A stretch of 64,000 bases of DNA from Caloramator sp. E03 (GTDB taxonomy: Bacteria; Bacillota; Clostridia; Clostridiales; Caloramatoraceae). The stretch spans positions 744,001 through 808,000 of the forward strand of contig NZ_CP040093.1 in the NCBI RefSeq assembly GCF_006016075.1, written 5' to 3'. The position numbers and the translations under genes are program-made. The notes under the pieces are model-generated. The model worked only from the letters and a program-made list of their open reading frames with translations. It was not told the DNA's origin and did not search any database. Below are positions 51,689 through 61,489 of the stretch, piece by piece (positions within the stretch are counted from its first letter, which is position 1; every line of letters begins with the position of its first letter).

Positions 51689-52648
51689 ATGCTTTACCCA
51701 CTCTTTTTTGAGCCAATATATAAAAATGTTATTTGGGGAGGAAGAAATTTAGAAAGATTATTCAATCGTTCACTACCTGAAGGAAATATAGGAGAAAGTT
51801 GGGAGATTTGCTGCCACAAAAACGGTACAAGCATAGTATCACAGGGACCATTAAAAGGCTATAGCCTAAAAAATCTTATAGAAAAATACGGCAAGGAATT
51901 GCTTGGAAGCAAAGTATCTAATCATTCAACCTTTCCTCTTTTAATAAAACTAATTGATGCAAAGGACAAACTATCTATTCAGGTTCACCCTGATGATAAA
52001 TACGCTATGGAAAATGAAGGCGAAATGGGAAAAACAGAAATGTGGTATATAATTGATGCAAAGGAAGATGCAAAACTTATATATGGAGTTAAAAAAGGAG
52101 TTAATAAATATGATTTTAAAAATGCAATAACTGAAGGTAAACTCGAAGAATATGTAAATTATGTAAATGTAAAAAAAGGAGATGTTGTATTTATACCTAC
52201 AGGTACAATACATGCAATACTTGAAGGTATAGTAATAGCTGAGATACAACAAAACAGCGATACTACATATAGAGTTTATGATTTTAATAGGGTTGACTCA
52301 AAAGGAAATCACAGAGAACTTCATATTGAAAAAGCCCTTGATGTTATAAACTTTGACTTTCAAGGAACAATAAACAAGCCAAAGACAATATTTTTTGATA
52401 AATACAGCATAGAAAATATAGCAAAATGTGAATATTTTTCAGTAGATAAAATAAAAGTTAATGAAATTTATGAGGATATATGCAATGGCTTTACATTCCA
52501 TGCATATTTATCCATAGAAGGTGAAGGGGAACTTCTACATAATGGTTTAAGCTACAAAATTCCTTTAGGCTGTAGTTTTCTAATACCTGCTTATGCTGGG
52601 GAATATAAAATAAAGGGAGATATCACTCTTTTAAAATCCTATTTATAG
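51689..52648 (+). CDS. manA: Mannose-6-phosphate isomerase, class I
   Basis: A 319-residue zinc isomerase interconverting mannose-6-phosphate and fructose-6-phosphate. The start YPLFFEPIYKNVIWGGRNLERLF, the zinc-site motif IQVHPDDKYAMENEGEMGKTEMWY (His and Glu ligands in its first and last thirds) and VFIPTGTIHAI with the third His are typical of the short Firmicute class I enzyme. It supplies GDP-mannose precursors or feeds mannose into glycolysis. AAGGAGG lies nine bases before the ATG. Single gene, convergent with a spore protein gene two bases downstream. Confidence 0.94.
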   Translation: MLYPLFFEPIYKNVIWGGRNLERLFNRSLPEGNIGESWEICCHKNGTSIVSQGPLKGYSLKNLIEKYGKELLGSKVSNHSTFPLLIKLIDAKDKLSIQVHPDDKYAMENEGEMGKTEMWYIIDAKEDAKLIYGVKKGVNKYDFKNAITEGKLEEYVNYVNVKKGDVVFIPTGTIHAILEGIVIAEIQQNSDTTYRVYDFNRVDSKGNHRELHIEKALDVINFDFQGTINKPKTIFFDKYSIENIAKCEYFSVDKIKVNEIYEDICNGFTFHAYLSIEGEGELLHNGLSYKIPLGCSFLIPAYAGEYKIKGDITLLKSYL

Positions 52649-52649
52649 T

Positions 52650-52883
52650 CTATTTTTTATTCCATACTCTACCACACTCCCTGTTCTTTTGAGTCATAAT
52701 TCCACCTATTCTTCCTGTTTCTTCTGCCGTTAACCCACTCCATCCATATTTTTTAACTTTTTCAGAAAGTCCAAGTTCCTCAGCTATCTCATATTTTATT
52801 TTTTCTCTTTCCTTCTCTTCTTCCGTAAGTTCTTTTTTAGCTTTTATTTTTGCCTTTACTATTTTTTTAAAAGGAGTTGACAT
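52650..52883 (-). CDS. Small acid-soluble spore protein-like, SspF-like
   Basis: A 77-residue basic protein. The ATG at 52883 is seven bases after GGAGG. The second half (KYEIAEELGLSEKVKKYGW, then SGLTAEETGRIGGIMTQK) matches the SASP family pattern in which a helix is followed by Gly-Trp, a Thr-Ala-Glu turn and Arg-x-Gly-Gly-x-Met. It differs from the alpha/beta protein at 21057 by its Lys-rich N-terminus and absence of the canonical GYWGNMTSR block, so it is probably a minor or F-like type. Confidence 0.75.
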   Translation of the reverse strand: MSTPFKKIVKAKIKAKKELTEEEKEREKIKYEIAEELGLSEKVKKYGWSGLTAEETGRIGGIMTQKNRECGRVWNKK

Positions 52884-53022
52884 TAAAATACCTCCTCTCT
52901 TTATTTTTATTATTACAACAACGATAATTTTTATGTACAAATATTTTTGCATAGAAGTAATTTTTATATTATATTTTGCATAAATATAATGTTTTGAATC
53001 TTTATTTCTTTTTTAAATATGT

Positions 53023-53028
53023 TATAAT
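53023..53028 (+). promoter_or_regulatory. Candidate -10 of the asd-dap operon
   Basis: A TATAAT lies 57 bases before the asd start. No good -35 was seen at 16-18 bases upstream. The leader is too short for a lysine riboswitch. Confidence 0.45.
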
Positions 53029-53085
53029 ACTTTTTAATAATCATAAAACATAAAATAAATTGAAGACTTTATAAGGAGGTATATT

Positions 53086-54069
53086 ATGGGAATTAAACTT
53101 GCTGTTGTTGGTGCAACTGGAATGGTAGGAAGAAAATTCCTTGAAGTACTTGAAGAAAGGAATCTTCCAATTGATAAATTCTATGTGTTTGCATCTGCAA
53201 AATCAAAAGGTACAATACTAAAGTTTCAGGGAAAAGAATATGAGGTTGAAGAATTAAAAGAAGATTCATTTGACAGGGGAATTGACATTGCGCTTTTTTC
53301 TGCAGGTGCTTCTACGAGCCTTAAATACGCTAAAATTGCAGCTTCAAAGGGTTGTGTAGTTATTGATAATAGCAGTGCATGGAGAATGGACGATACAGTT
53401 CCACTTGTTGTTCCTGAGGTTAATCCTGAAGATATAAAATGGCACAATGGAATTATTGCAAATCCAAACTGTTCAACTATTCAGGCTGTAGTAGCTTTAA
53501 AACCTCTTGATGATAAATTTGATATTAAAAGAATCGTTTATTCAACTTATCAGGCTGTTTCAGGAGCTGGAATGGGTGGCTATGAAGATCTTGTTAATGG
53601 CGTTAAGGGAATGCCTCAAAATAAGTTTCCACATCCTATAGCCTACAACGTACTTCCTCATATTGATGTATTTCTTGAAAATGGATATACTAAGGAAGAG
53701 ATGAAAATGATAAATGAAACAAGAAAAATAATGCACAAAAAAGACCTTAAAATAACAGCAACGACTGTAAGAGTACCTGTTTTCTATGGACATAGTGAGT
53801 CTATAAATGTAGAATTCAATAAAGATTTTGAACTAAATGAGATATATGATGCATTAAAAAATGCCCCCGGAGTTATTATTGAAGACGATCCTTCATCAAA
53901 TAAATACCCAATGCCAATAAATGCAGCTGGTAAGGATGAAGTATTCGTTGGAAGAATAAGAAGAGATGAAAGCGTAGAGAGAGGAATAAATATGTGGGTT
54001 GTAGCAGATAACATAAGAAAAGGGGCTGCAACAAACGCTGTTCAAATAGCTCAGCTTTTAATTAAGTAG
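53086..54069 (+). CDS. asd: Aspartate-semialdehyde dehydrogenase
   Basis: A 327-residue NADPH-dependent enzyme forming aspartate semialdehyde, the branch point between diaminopimelate and homoserine. It has the Rossmann start VVGATGMVGRKFLEVLEER, the catalytic cysteine in IIANPNCSTIQAV (about 130) and the substrate-binding VPVFYGHSESINVEF with its His. The length is normal. First gene of asd-dapA-dapB-aminotransferase-dapH; AAGGAGG precedes the ATG. It also serves the hom-thrBC genes located 33 kb away. Confidence 0.96.
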   Translation: MGIKLAVVGATGMVGRKFLEVLEERNLPIDKFYVFASAKSKGTILKFQGKEYEVEELKEDSFDRGIDIALFSAGASTSLKYAKIAASKGCVVIDNSSAWRMDDTVPLVVPEVNPEDIKWHNGIIANPNCSTIQAVVALKPLDDKFDIKRIVYSTYQAVSGAGMGGYEDLVNGVKGMPQNKFPHPIAYNVLPHIDVFLENGYTKEEMKMINETRKIMHKKDLKITATTVRVPVFYGHSESINVEFNKDFELNEIYDALKNAPGVIIEDDPSSNKYPMPINAAGKDEVFVGRIRRDESVERGINMWVVADNIRKGAATNAVQIAQLLIK

Positions 54070-54139
54070 TTTTTACTACCATTATTACATATTGAATCAT
54101 ATAATATAAATATATAATAGTTTTGAAAGGATGATTAAA

Positions 54140-55021
54140 ATGAGCCTCTTTAAAGGGTCTGGAGTAGCTATTATAACCCCCTTTAATGAAACTGGCGTTG
54201 ATTTCAAAAAACTTGAAGAACTTTTAGAGTGGCATATAAAAGAAAAGACAGATGCTATAATAGTATGTGGAACAACTGGCGAAGCTTCAACAATGAGTGA
54301 ACAAGAAAGAAAGGAGACTATAAAGTTTACTGTTGATGTTGTTAAAGGTAGAGTTCCTGTTATTGCAGGAACAGGAAGCAACAATACCAAAGCTGCAGTT
54401 GAAATGAGTAAATGGGCAGATAGCATAGGAGTTGATGGCCTTTTAGTTATAACTCCTTACTACAACAAAACTACTCAAAAGGGATGTATTGAGCACTTTA
54501 AAGCTATTGCCTCTCAAGTTACAAAACCAATTATAATATATAACGTTCCTTCAAGAACTGGGCTTAATATACTTCCTGAGACATTATATGAACTATCAAA
54601 AATAGACAACATAGTTGCAGTAAAGGAAGCAAGTTCAAATATTGTACAAATCGCAGAAATTGCTCAGCTTTGTGGTGATAATCTTGATATCTATTCAGGA
54701 AATGATGATCAAATACTTCCTCTTTTATCCCTTGGTGCAAAGGGAGTAATTTCTGTTGTTGCTAATATTCTCCCAAGAGATACCCATGATCTGTGCGAAA
54801 AATACTTTGCTGGAGATATAGAAGGTTCAAGGGCACTTCAACTTAAGATGCTGCCACTTATCAAGGCTCTGTTTATAGAAACTAACCCTATCCCTGTAAA
54901 AGCTGCAATGAATCTTATGGGAATGAACGTTGGATCCTTAAGGCTGCCTCTTGTTGAAATGTCCCCAAAAGGTCTTGAAGTTCTCAAAAAAGAAATGATT
55001 GCTTACGGAATAAATATATAG
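54140..55021 (+). CDS. dapA: 4-hydroxy-tetrahydrodipicolinate synthase
   Basis: A 293-residue aldolase-class enzyme condensing pyruvate with aspartate semialdehyde. It shows the [14 protein letters not shown] motif, the tyrosine in [11 protein letters not shown] and the Schiff-base lysine in [10 protein letters not shown] (about 161). The ATG at 54140 is nine bases after GAAAGG; the in-frame ATG three codons upstream is too close. Second gene of the operon, cytoplasmic. Confidence 0.96.
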   Translation: MSLFKGSGVAIITPFNETGVDFKKLEELLEWHIKEKTDAIIVCGTTGEASTMSEQERKETIKFTVDVVKGRVPVIAGTGSNNTKAAVEMSKWADSIGVDGLLVITPYYNKTTQKGCIEHFKAIASQVTKPIIIYNVPSRTGLNILPETLYELSKIDNIVAVKEASSNIVQIAEIAQLCGDNLDIYSGNDDQILPLLSLGAKGVISVVANILPRDTHDLCEKYFAGDIEGSRALQLKMLPLIKALFIETNPIPVKAAMNLMGMNVGSLRLPLVEMSPKGLEVLKKEMIAYGINI

Positions 55022-55031
55022 GAGTGATTTG

Positions 55032-55790
55032 ATGAGAGTTCTTCTTCATGGCTGCAATGGTAGAATGGGCCAGGTAATTACAAGATTGATTTCAGATATG
55101 AGTGATGTAAAAATTGTATGTGGTGTTGACAGCAATATTAATAAAGCTTCTAATAACTATCCTGTTTATACTTCATTAAGTGAAGTTAAAGAAGAAGTTG
55201 ATGTTCTTATAGATTTTTCGAACCATTCCTGCATAAGTGATATATTAAAATATGGACTTGATAAAAAAGTTCCTCTTGTAATATGTACAACAGGATTTTC
55301 AACTGAAGAAAAGCAAAAAATAATAGATGCTTCAAAATATATACCTATATTAAACTCTGCTAATATGTCCCTTGGGGTTAACCTTATTATATCCCTTGTA
55401 AAACAAGCTGCATCAGTATTATACAAGGATTTTGACATAGAAATAGTTGAAAAGCATCATAATCAAAAACTTGACTCACCAAGTGGTACTGCACTTGCTA
55501 TTGCAGATGCTATCAACGATTCACTTAATAACAAATTTGAATATAAATATGGCAGGTATGGTAAAACTGAAAAAAGGGCAAAAAATGAAATAGGCATCCA
55601 TGCTGTAAGAGGTGGAGCAATAGTTGGAGAACATGACGTTATATTTGCAGGTGGAGGAGAAATAGTTGAAATATCCCATCAGGCACTTTCACGTGATGTA
55701 TTTGGATATGGTGCAATAAGAGCTGCTCAATTTTTAATTAAAAAGCAGCCTGGATTTTACAGCATGAAGGATGTTATTGAAGAAGAATAA
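55032..55790 (+). CDS. dapB: 4-hydroxy-tetrahydrodipicolinate reductase
   Basis: A 252-residue NAD(P)H-dependent reductase of the diaminopimelate pathway. It has the nucleotide-binding start VLLHGCNGRMGQVI and the signature EKHHNQKLDSPSGTALAIAD, which includes the catalytic His and Lys. The ATG at 55032 is preceded by GGAG; a TTG one codon earlier is also possible. It follows dapA by ten bases. Confidence 0.96.
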   Translation: MRVLLHGCNGRMGQVITRLISDMSDVKIVCGVDSNINKASNNYPVYTSLSEVKEEVDVLIDFSNHSCISDILKYGLDKKVPLVICTTGFSTEEKQKIIDASKYIPILNSANMSLGVNLIISLVKQAASVLYKDFDIEIVEKHHNQKLDSPSGTALAIADAINDSLNNKFEYKYGRYGKTEKRAKNEIGIHAVRGGAIVGEHDVIFAGGGEIVEISHQALSRDVFGYGAIRAAQFLIKKQPGFYSMKDVIEEE

Positions 55791-55799
55791 CCTTTAGAA

Positions 55800-55834
55800 G
55801 CCCATAATACTTTAAAAATTTTAGTATTATGGGC
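55800..55834 (+). terminator. Hairpin between dapB and the aminotransferase gene
   Basis: GCCCATAATACT pairs perfectly with AGTATTATGGGC (12 bp, 11-base loop), but no T-run follows. It may be a weak terminator or an RNA processing/stability element separating the first three genes from the last two. Confidence 0.5.
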
Positions 55835-55859
55835 ATAATTTATAAGAAGGGATGAAAAT

Positions 55860-57008
55860 ATGGAGCACCTTATAAATAAAAGAGTAAAAGAAATAGAAAT
55901 ATCCGGGATAAGAAAGTTTTATAATCTCGTTTCTCAGTATAAAGATACTATATCCTTAACTATTGGTCAGCCTGATTTTCCAACACCACAACACATAAAA
56001 GATAGTACCAAGTTGGCCCTTGATAACAACAAAACTGCTTATACCCATAATGCAGGTCTTTTGGAATTAAGAACTGCTGCTAAAAAATTTATATCAAAAT
56101 ATAACCTTTACTATGATGAGGATGAAATAATAGTAACAAATGGGGCAAGCGAGGCAATTGATACATCGCTTAGGACAATACTCGAGGAAGGATGTGAAGT
56201 GATACTTCCTGGGCCTGTTTATCCAGGGTATGAACCAATAATAAGACTTTGTGGTGCAAAACCTGTATATGTTGATGTAAGGGATAGTAGCTTTAAATTG
56301 ACAGCAAATAAGATTAAAGAAAAGTTAACATCTAATACCCGCTGCATTATTCTCCCCTATCCTTCAAATCCTACAGGTGTAGTTTTATCTAAAGATGAAC
56401 TTTATGATATTGCACAGCTTATTAAGGATAAAGACATATTTATATTATCAGATGAAATCTACAGTGAGCTTGTGTATGACTATCCACATAATTCTATTGC
56501 TTCAATAGATTTTATTAAAAACAAAGCCATAGTTATAAATGGGCTTTCAAAATCCCATTCAATGACTGGCTTTAGAATTGGATTTATATTTGCTCCTTCA
56601 TATATAACAAAACATGCAATTAAGGTTCATCAATATAATTCAACCTGTGCATGTACTATTAGCCAATATGCAGCTTTAGAAGCTTTAACAAATGGTGCTG
56701 ATGATTCATTAGTTATGAAACTAGAGTATAAAAAAAGAAGAGACTATGTATACGAAAGATTAATTAAGATGGGTTTTGAAGTTGAAAAACCTAATGGAGC
56801 TTTTTACATATTCCCTTCAATTAGTAAATTTGGTATGTCATCCTTTGACTTTGCATTAAAGCTTCTTGAAAGCAAAAAAGTTGCTGTTGTCCCTGGAAGT
56901 GCCTTTTCAATCTATGGAGAGGGTTTCATAAGGATTTCTTATGCATATTCAATGGATGTACTTGAAGATGGACTAAACAGAATAGAACAGTTCGTAAAAT
57001 CTTTATAA
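55860..57008 (+). CDS. patA: Aminotransferase, probable N-acetyl-diaminopimelate aminotransferase
   Basis: A 382-residue fold-type I PLP enzyme. Motifs in order: TIGQPDFPTPQHI, TNGASEAIDTSL, LPYPSNPTGVV, SDEIYSELVYD and the PLP lysine in NGLSKSHSMTGFRIGF (about 233). Its position between dapB and dapH makes it the likely N-acetyl-L,L-diaminopimelate aminotransferase of the acetylated pathway (PatA in Bacillus); the general family alone would only say aspartate/aromatic aminotransferase. It lies beyond a hairpin after dapB. Confidence 0.88.
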   Translation: MEHLINKRVKEIEISGIRKFYNLVSQYKDTISLTIGQPDFPTPQHIKDSTKLALDNNKTAYTHNAGLLELRTAAKKFISKYNLYYDEDEIIVTNGASEAIDTSLRTILEEGCEVILPGPVYPGYEPIIRLCGAKPVYVDVRDSSFKLTANKIKEKLTSNTRCIILPYPSNPTGVVLSKDELYDIAQLIKDKDIFILSDEIYSELVYDYPHNSIASIDFIKNKAIVINGLSKSHSMTGFRIGFIFAPSYITKHAIKVHQYNSTCACTISQYAALEALTNGADDSLVMKLEYKKRRDYVYERLIKMGFEVEKPNGAFYIFPSISKFGMSSFDFALKLLESKKVAVVPGSAFSIYGEGFIRISYAYSMDVLEDGLNRIEQFVKSL

Positions 57009-57034
57009 AATAATCATAAATTGGAGGTATAAGT

Positions 57035-57757
57035 ATGAACAAAGGAAAAAAATATGATTTAACAAATCCATACGAAATAGCAAGATATATAAAAGAAGCA
57101 AAAAAAACTACACCAGTTAGAGCTTACATAGACGGAGATCTTAAAGGAATTAAGGATGATAAAATTGAAATATTTGGTGATAACAGTTTTTACATACTCT
57201 TTGGAGAACATGGGGATATAGATGAATTTATAAAAAATAATAAAGATAAAATCAAAAAGTTCAAAGTTGATTTTGATAGAAGAAACTCTGCAATACCTAT
57301 GCTCGATATTAGAAATGTAGATGCAAGAATTGAGCCTGGAGCAATAATAAGAGAAGGAGTCACTATTGGCAAAAATGCCGTTATTATGATGGGTGCAGTA
57401 ATAAATATAGGGGCTGAAATAGGTGAAGGTGCAATGATTGATATGAACGCCGTTGTTGGTGCAAGGGGCAAAATTGGGAAAAACGTACATGTTGGAGCAG
57501 GTGCTGTAATAGCAGGAGTTCTAGAACCTCCAAGCAGCGAACCTGTTGTTATTGAGGATGACGTTTTAATTGGTGCAAATGCAGTTATTCTTGAAGGTGT
57601 TAGAGTTGGTAAAGGGTCTGTTGTTGCTGCTGGTTCTGTTGTTACAGAAAACGTTGAAAGTGGAGTTGTTGTTGCAGGAACTCCTGCAAAGGTTATCAAA
57701 AGAGTTGACGAAAAAACAAAAAGTAAGACTGCAATACTTGAAGATCTAAGAAAATAA
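57035..57757 (+). CDS. dapH: Tetrahydrodipicolinate N-acetyltransferase
   Basis: A 240-residue left-handed beta-helix acetyltransferase. An N-terminal domain ([27 protein letters not shown]) specific for DapH precedes hexapeptide repeats ([22 protein letters not shown]) and the [22 protein letters not shown] stretch. It transfers acetyl from acetyl-CoA to tetrahydrodipicolinate. The presence of dapH with a PatA-like enzyme shows the acetylase route; the deacetylase, dapF and lysA are not in the window. GGAGG precedes the ATG. Confidence 0.95.
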   Translation: MNKGKKYDLTNPYEIARYIKEAKKTTPVRAYIDGDLKGIKDDKIEIFGDNSFYILFGEHGDIDEFIKNNKDKIKKFKVDFDRRNSAIPMLDIRNVDARIEPGAIIREGVTIGKNAVIMMGAVINIGAEIGEGAMIDMNAVVGARGKIGKNVHVGAGAVIAGVLEPPSSEPVVIEDDVLIGANAVILEGVRVGKGSVVAAGSVVTENVESGVVVAGTPAKVIKRVDEKTKSKTAILEDLRK

Positions 57758-57774
57758 AAATAATGTTTTTACAG

Positions 57775-57817
57775 AAATGCTGCTAAAATAAAATTATTTT
57801 TTATTTTAGCAGCATTT
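57775..57817. terminator. Bidirectional terminator, dapH / ABC exporter
   Basis: AAATGCTGCTAAAATAAAA pairs with its complement ending at 57817; T-runs follow on both strands. It separates the convergent dap operon and exporter operon. Confidence 0.9.
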
Positions 57818-57826
57818 TTATTAATT

Positions 57827-59743
57827 CTATTTTACAAATTGGCTATTATAAAGATCTGCATAGAATCCACCTTTATCGAGAAGCTCTTTATGAGTACCCT
57901 GCTCAATTATTGTTCCATGATTCATAACAAGAATTAAGTCAGCATCACGGATTGTAGAAAGTCTATGGGCAATAACAAAACTTGTACGTCCTTTCATGAG
58001 ATTAGACATAGCTTTTTGTATTAAAACTTCTGTTCTTGTATCAACGTTACTTGTTGCCTCATCAAGTATCAATATTGATGGATTAGCTAAGAAAGCACGA
58101 GCTATTGTAAGTAGCTGCTTTTGTCCCTGTGAAATATTTGATGCCTCTTCATTTATAATAGTATTATACCCTTGTGGTAATGTTCTTATAAAATGATCCG
58201 CATGGGCAGCCTTTGCTGCATTAATAATTTCCTCTTCAGTTGCATTTTCTCGTCCATAAGCTATATTATCCCTTATAGTTCCATTAAACAGCCATGTATC
58301 TTGAAGAACCATACCGAAAATTTTCCTTAGATCTCCTCTTTTCATATCTCTTATGTCAATTCCATCTATTGTTATTCTTCCACCTTTAACATCGTAAAAT
58401 CTCATTAAAAGATTAACCAGAGTAGTTTTCCCTGCCCCTGTTGGACCTACAATAGCAATTGTTTGCCCTGGTTTTACATGTATATTTATATCCTTCATTA
58501 AAATATCATCATCTTTATATCCAAACTTTACATGTTCAAAATTAACTTCACCAAATGGAGATTCTATAACCTTTGCATCAGTCTTTTCTGGAACTTCTTC
58601 CTCTTCATCAAGAACTTCAAAAACACGTTCTGCTGATGCAACTGTTGATTGAATAATATTAGCAATATTTGCAGTTTGAACAATCGGTTGTGTAAATTGC
58701 CTCATATACTGTATAAAAGCCTGTATATCTCCAATTTCAATTTTTCGCTTTGCAACAAAAACTCCACCTACAACACAAACTAAAACATATCCCACATTGT
58801 TTACAAAGTTTAATGCCGGCATTATAAATCCTGACATAAACTGTGCCTTCCATCCAACACTATATAATTTTTCATTTATCTCTTTAAACTTATTTATTGA
58901 ATCTTCTTCTCGTCCAAAAGCCTTGACTATTTTATGCCCTGTATACATTTCTTCAACATGACCATTTAGCTCTCCAATTATCCTTTGCTGCTGTGCAAAA
59001 TACTTTTGAGATTTTTTTGCAATAATAGAAGTAATTATACCAGAAGCAGGAAGTGTAACAAGAGCTATCAGCGTCATAACAGGGCTTATTGAAAGCATCA
59101 TAATTAATATACCTATTATTGTTACAACAGAAGTAATAAGCTGTGTTAAACTCTGTTGCAGTGTTGTTGCTATATTATCCATATCATTTGTTACTCGGCT
59201 TAATATTTCTCCATGGGTTCTTGAATCAAAATATTTTAAAGGCAGCCTATCAAGCTTGTCTTTAACTTCAGAACGCATCTTAAAAACTATCTCTTGAGAT
59301 ACGCTTGACATAACATAAGACATTAAAAAATTAAATAAGGCACTTATTATATATAAGCCTAAAAGTATAATCAATATTCTTCCAATATAGTTATAATCTA
59401 TTGAAGGAACAGGCTGACTTTTAAGTTTAGCTATAACATTTGATGGCATTTTCTTTTGAATTGCTGCTTGAATCTGTAATATATGCACATATTTTGCCAA
59501 TATGCCTTCACCTAATTTTGTTGTTGCTTTTCCCATTATTTTGGGACCAACTATGTTAAATACTGTACTTAAAATAGCAAGGACAAAAACAGCAATGAAT
59601 TTACTCCTCTGAGGCTTCATATATTGAATTAATCTTATAACTGTACCTTTAAAATCCTTTGCCTTTTCTACTGGCATTCCCATAGCAGGTCCCATTGGGC
59701 CTCTATGTCCTGCTGGTCTTTTTACTCCTCTATTCTCACTCAT
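57827..59743 (-). CDS. ABC exporter, fused membrane/ATPase subunit B
   Basis: A 638-residue half-transporter: an N-terminal six-helix membrane domain (from about 35; extended loop 85-115) and an ATPase domain with Walker A GPTGAGKTTLVNLL (about 429), signature NISQGQKQLL and Walker B LILDEATSNVDTRTE. It overlaps the previous ABC gene by four bases (ATGA), as in heterodimeric multidrug exporters of the YheHI/LmrCD type. The N-terminus has a Gly/Pro/Met-rich preface (RGPMGPAMGMP). Last gene of the MarR-controlled operon. Substrate unknown, probably a toxic amphiphile. Confidence 0.92.
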   Translation of the reverse strand: MSENRGVKRPAGHRGPMGPAMGMPVEKAKDFKGTVIRLIQYMKPQRSKFIAVFVLAILSTVFNIVGPKIMGKATTKLGEGILAKYVHILQIQAAIQKKMPSNVIAKLKSQPVPSIDYNYIGRILIILLGLYIISALFNFLMSYVMSSVSQEIVFKMRSEVKDKLDRLPLKYFDSRTHGEILSRVTNDMDNIATTLQQSLTQLITSVVTIIGILIMMLSISPVMTLIALVTLPASGIITSIIAKKSQKYFAQQQRIIGELNGHVEEMYTGHKIVKAFGREEDSINKFKEINEKLYSVGWKAQFMSGFIMPALNFVNNVGYVLVCVVGGVFVAKRKIEIGDIQAFIQYMRQFTQPIVQTANIANIIQSTVASAERVFEVLDEEEEVPEKTDAKVIESPFGEVNFEHVKFGYKDDDILMKDINIHVKPGQTIAIVGPTGAGKTTLVNLLMRFYDVKGGRITIDGIDIRDMKRGDLRKIFGMVLQDTWLFNGTIRDNIAYGRENATEEEIINAAKAAHADHFIRTLPQGYNTIINEEASNISQGQKQLLTIARAFLANPSILILDEATSNVDTRTEVLIQKAMSNLMKGRTSFVIAHRLSTIRDADLILVMNHGTIIEQGTHKELLDKGGFYADLYNSQFVK

Positions 59744-61464
59744 ACCATCTCCTCCTTAAGCTGGGAGGATACTATTTCACGATAAACTTCACAAGTCTTT
59801 AATAATTCATTATGTTTTCCTATCCCAACTATTTTTCCTTCATCTAAAACAATTATTTTATCTGCATCCATAACAGTACCAACACGCTGTGCAACAATCA
59901 AAACAGTGGAGTTTTTAGTTTCTTTTTTAAGCTGCATACGTAGCTGTGCATCCGTTTTAAAATCAAGTGCAGAAAAGCTCTCATCAAATATATAGATCTC
60001 AGGTCTTTTTACCAAGGCCCTTGCAATAGAAAGACGCTGTTTTTGACCTCCAGATAGATTTGTTCCCCCTTGAGATACTAAGGAATCATACCCATCTTTC
60101 ATTTGTGAAATAAATTCACTTGCTTGTGCAACTTCTGCTGCATGTATAATTTCTTCTTCCGTTGCATCATCTTTTCCGTATTTTATATTATCTTTAATTG
60201 TACCAGAAAACAAAACTGCAGTTTGAGGTACAAATCCAATCTTTGATCTCAATTCCTTTTGAGACATTTCCCTAACATCTACACCATCTACTAACACGCT
60301 TCCACTATCTACATCATAAAATCGTGGAATAAGGTTAACTAAAGTAGACTTACCAGATCCTGTCCCACCTATTATAGCAGTAATTTCGCCTGGTTTTGCT
60401 TCAAAGGAAATATCACATAAAGCTGGCTGCTCAGCCTTTGAATAACTAAATGTTACATTTTTAAATTCAACATGCCCTCTTATTTTATAATTATCTTTTG
60501 GTTCTTTAGGATCATTAATCTCTGGTTCTAAGTCAAATATTTCATTAATTCTATCAGCTGAAGCCTGTGCACGAGGAACCATTACAAACATAATTGACAC
60601 CATTATTATTGAAAACATAATCTGCATTGCATATTGAAGAAAAGCCATCATATCACCAATTTCTAATTTGTTATCTCCAATTCTCAAACCTGCAAACCAT
60701 ATTATTGCTATGTTTGTAAAATTCATAAGAAGAATCATTATAGGCTGCATAGCTGCCATTATTTTATTTACTCTAATTGAAGTATCAGTAAGATCTCTGT
60801 TGGCTTTTAAAAACCTTTCTTTTTCTGTTCCAATTCTGTTAAAAGCTCTAATAACGCGTATACCAATTAAATTTTCACGAAGTATTAAATTGAGTTTATC
60901 TAATTTCTTTTGAAGGGATTTAAACATTGGTACAACTTTAGTTGCAAGAATAATAATAGTTGCAACAAATATAGGCAATACAACCGCAAGTATTATAGTT
61001 AGGCTTTTATCCTTTGAATAGGCCATTATTATTCCACCAATACACATTATTGGTGCATAAATCATAAACCTCATCATCATTACAAGCACTGTCTGTATCT
61101 GATTAATGTCATTTGTTGTCCTTGTAATCATTGAAGCTGTACCAATTTTATCAAATTCATTTAATGAATAACTCTCAACCCTTGTAAATACCTTATCACG
61201 TAATATTTTTCCAAATCCAACTGCTACCTTTGCAGAAAGAAAACTACCGACTATTGAGCTTATTGAGCTTGCCCCTGCAACAAGAAGCATATAACCACCA
61301 TACTTCCAAATATAAGCCGTATCCCCTTTCATCATTCCATTGTTAACAATATCAGACATTAACGTTGGAAGATAAAGTTCAGCAATGGCTTGAAAGAACA
61401 TAAAAGTTAAAATAAAAAGAACAAGCCATTTGAATCTATCTAAATATCTAAATAGTTTTATCAT
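59740..61464 (-). CDS. ABC exporter, fused membrane/ATPase subunit A
   Basis: A 574-residue half-transporter with six helices and an ATPase domain: Walker A IGGTGSGKSTLVNLI (about 366), signature TNLSGGQKQRLS and Walker B IYIFDESFSALD. The glutamate after the Walker B aspartate is present, and the H-loop region reads IVAQRVGTV, with Gln where His is usual. A missing H-loop His is typical of one degenerate site in heterodimeric exporters, so this is likely the degenerate partner. It lies 25 bases downstream of the adaptor gene. Confidence 0.92.
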   Translation of the reverse strand: MIKLFRYLDRFKWLVLFILTFMFFQAIAELYLPTLMSDIVNNGMMKGDTAYIWKYGGYMLLVAGASSISSIVGSFLSAKVAVGFGKILRDKVFTRVESYSLNEFDKIGTASMITRTTNDINQIQTVLVMMMRFMIYAPIMCIGGIIMAYSKDKSLTIILAVVLPIFVATIIILATKVVPMFKSLQKKLDKLNLILRENLIGIRVIRAFNRIGTEKERFLKANRDLTDTSIRVNKIMAAMQPIMILLMNFTNIAIIWFAGLRIGDNKLEIGDMMAFLQYAMQIMFSIIMVSIMFVMVPRAQASADRINEIFDLEPEINDPKEPKDNYKIRGHVEFKNVTFSYSKAEQPALCDISFEAKPGEITAIIGGTGSGKSTLVNLIPRFYDVDSGSVLVDGVDVREMSQKELRSKIGFVPQTAVLFSGTIKDNIKYGKDDATEEEIIHAAEVAQASEFISQMKDGYDSLVSQGGTNLSGGQKQRLSIARALVKRPEIYIFDESFSALDFKTDAQLRMQLKKETKNSTVLIVAQRVGTVMDADKIIVLDEGKIVGIGKHNELLKTCEVYREIVSSQLKEEMV

Positions 61465-61489
61465 ATAATCATCCCCAGTGCTATTACTT

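Noticed and set aside
52953-53085. Lysine riboswitch before asd
   Set aside because: The gap is 132 bp with the -10 only 57 bases before the start; no room or motif for an L-box.
57059-57699. Long antisense open frames opposite dapH
   Set aside because: They reflect the low-complexity hexapeptide repeat coding; no site or family match, while dapH is clear.
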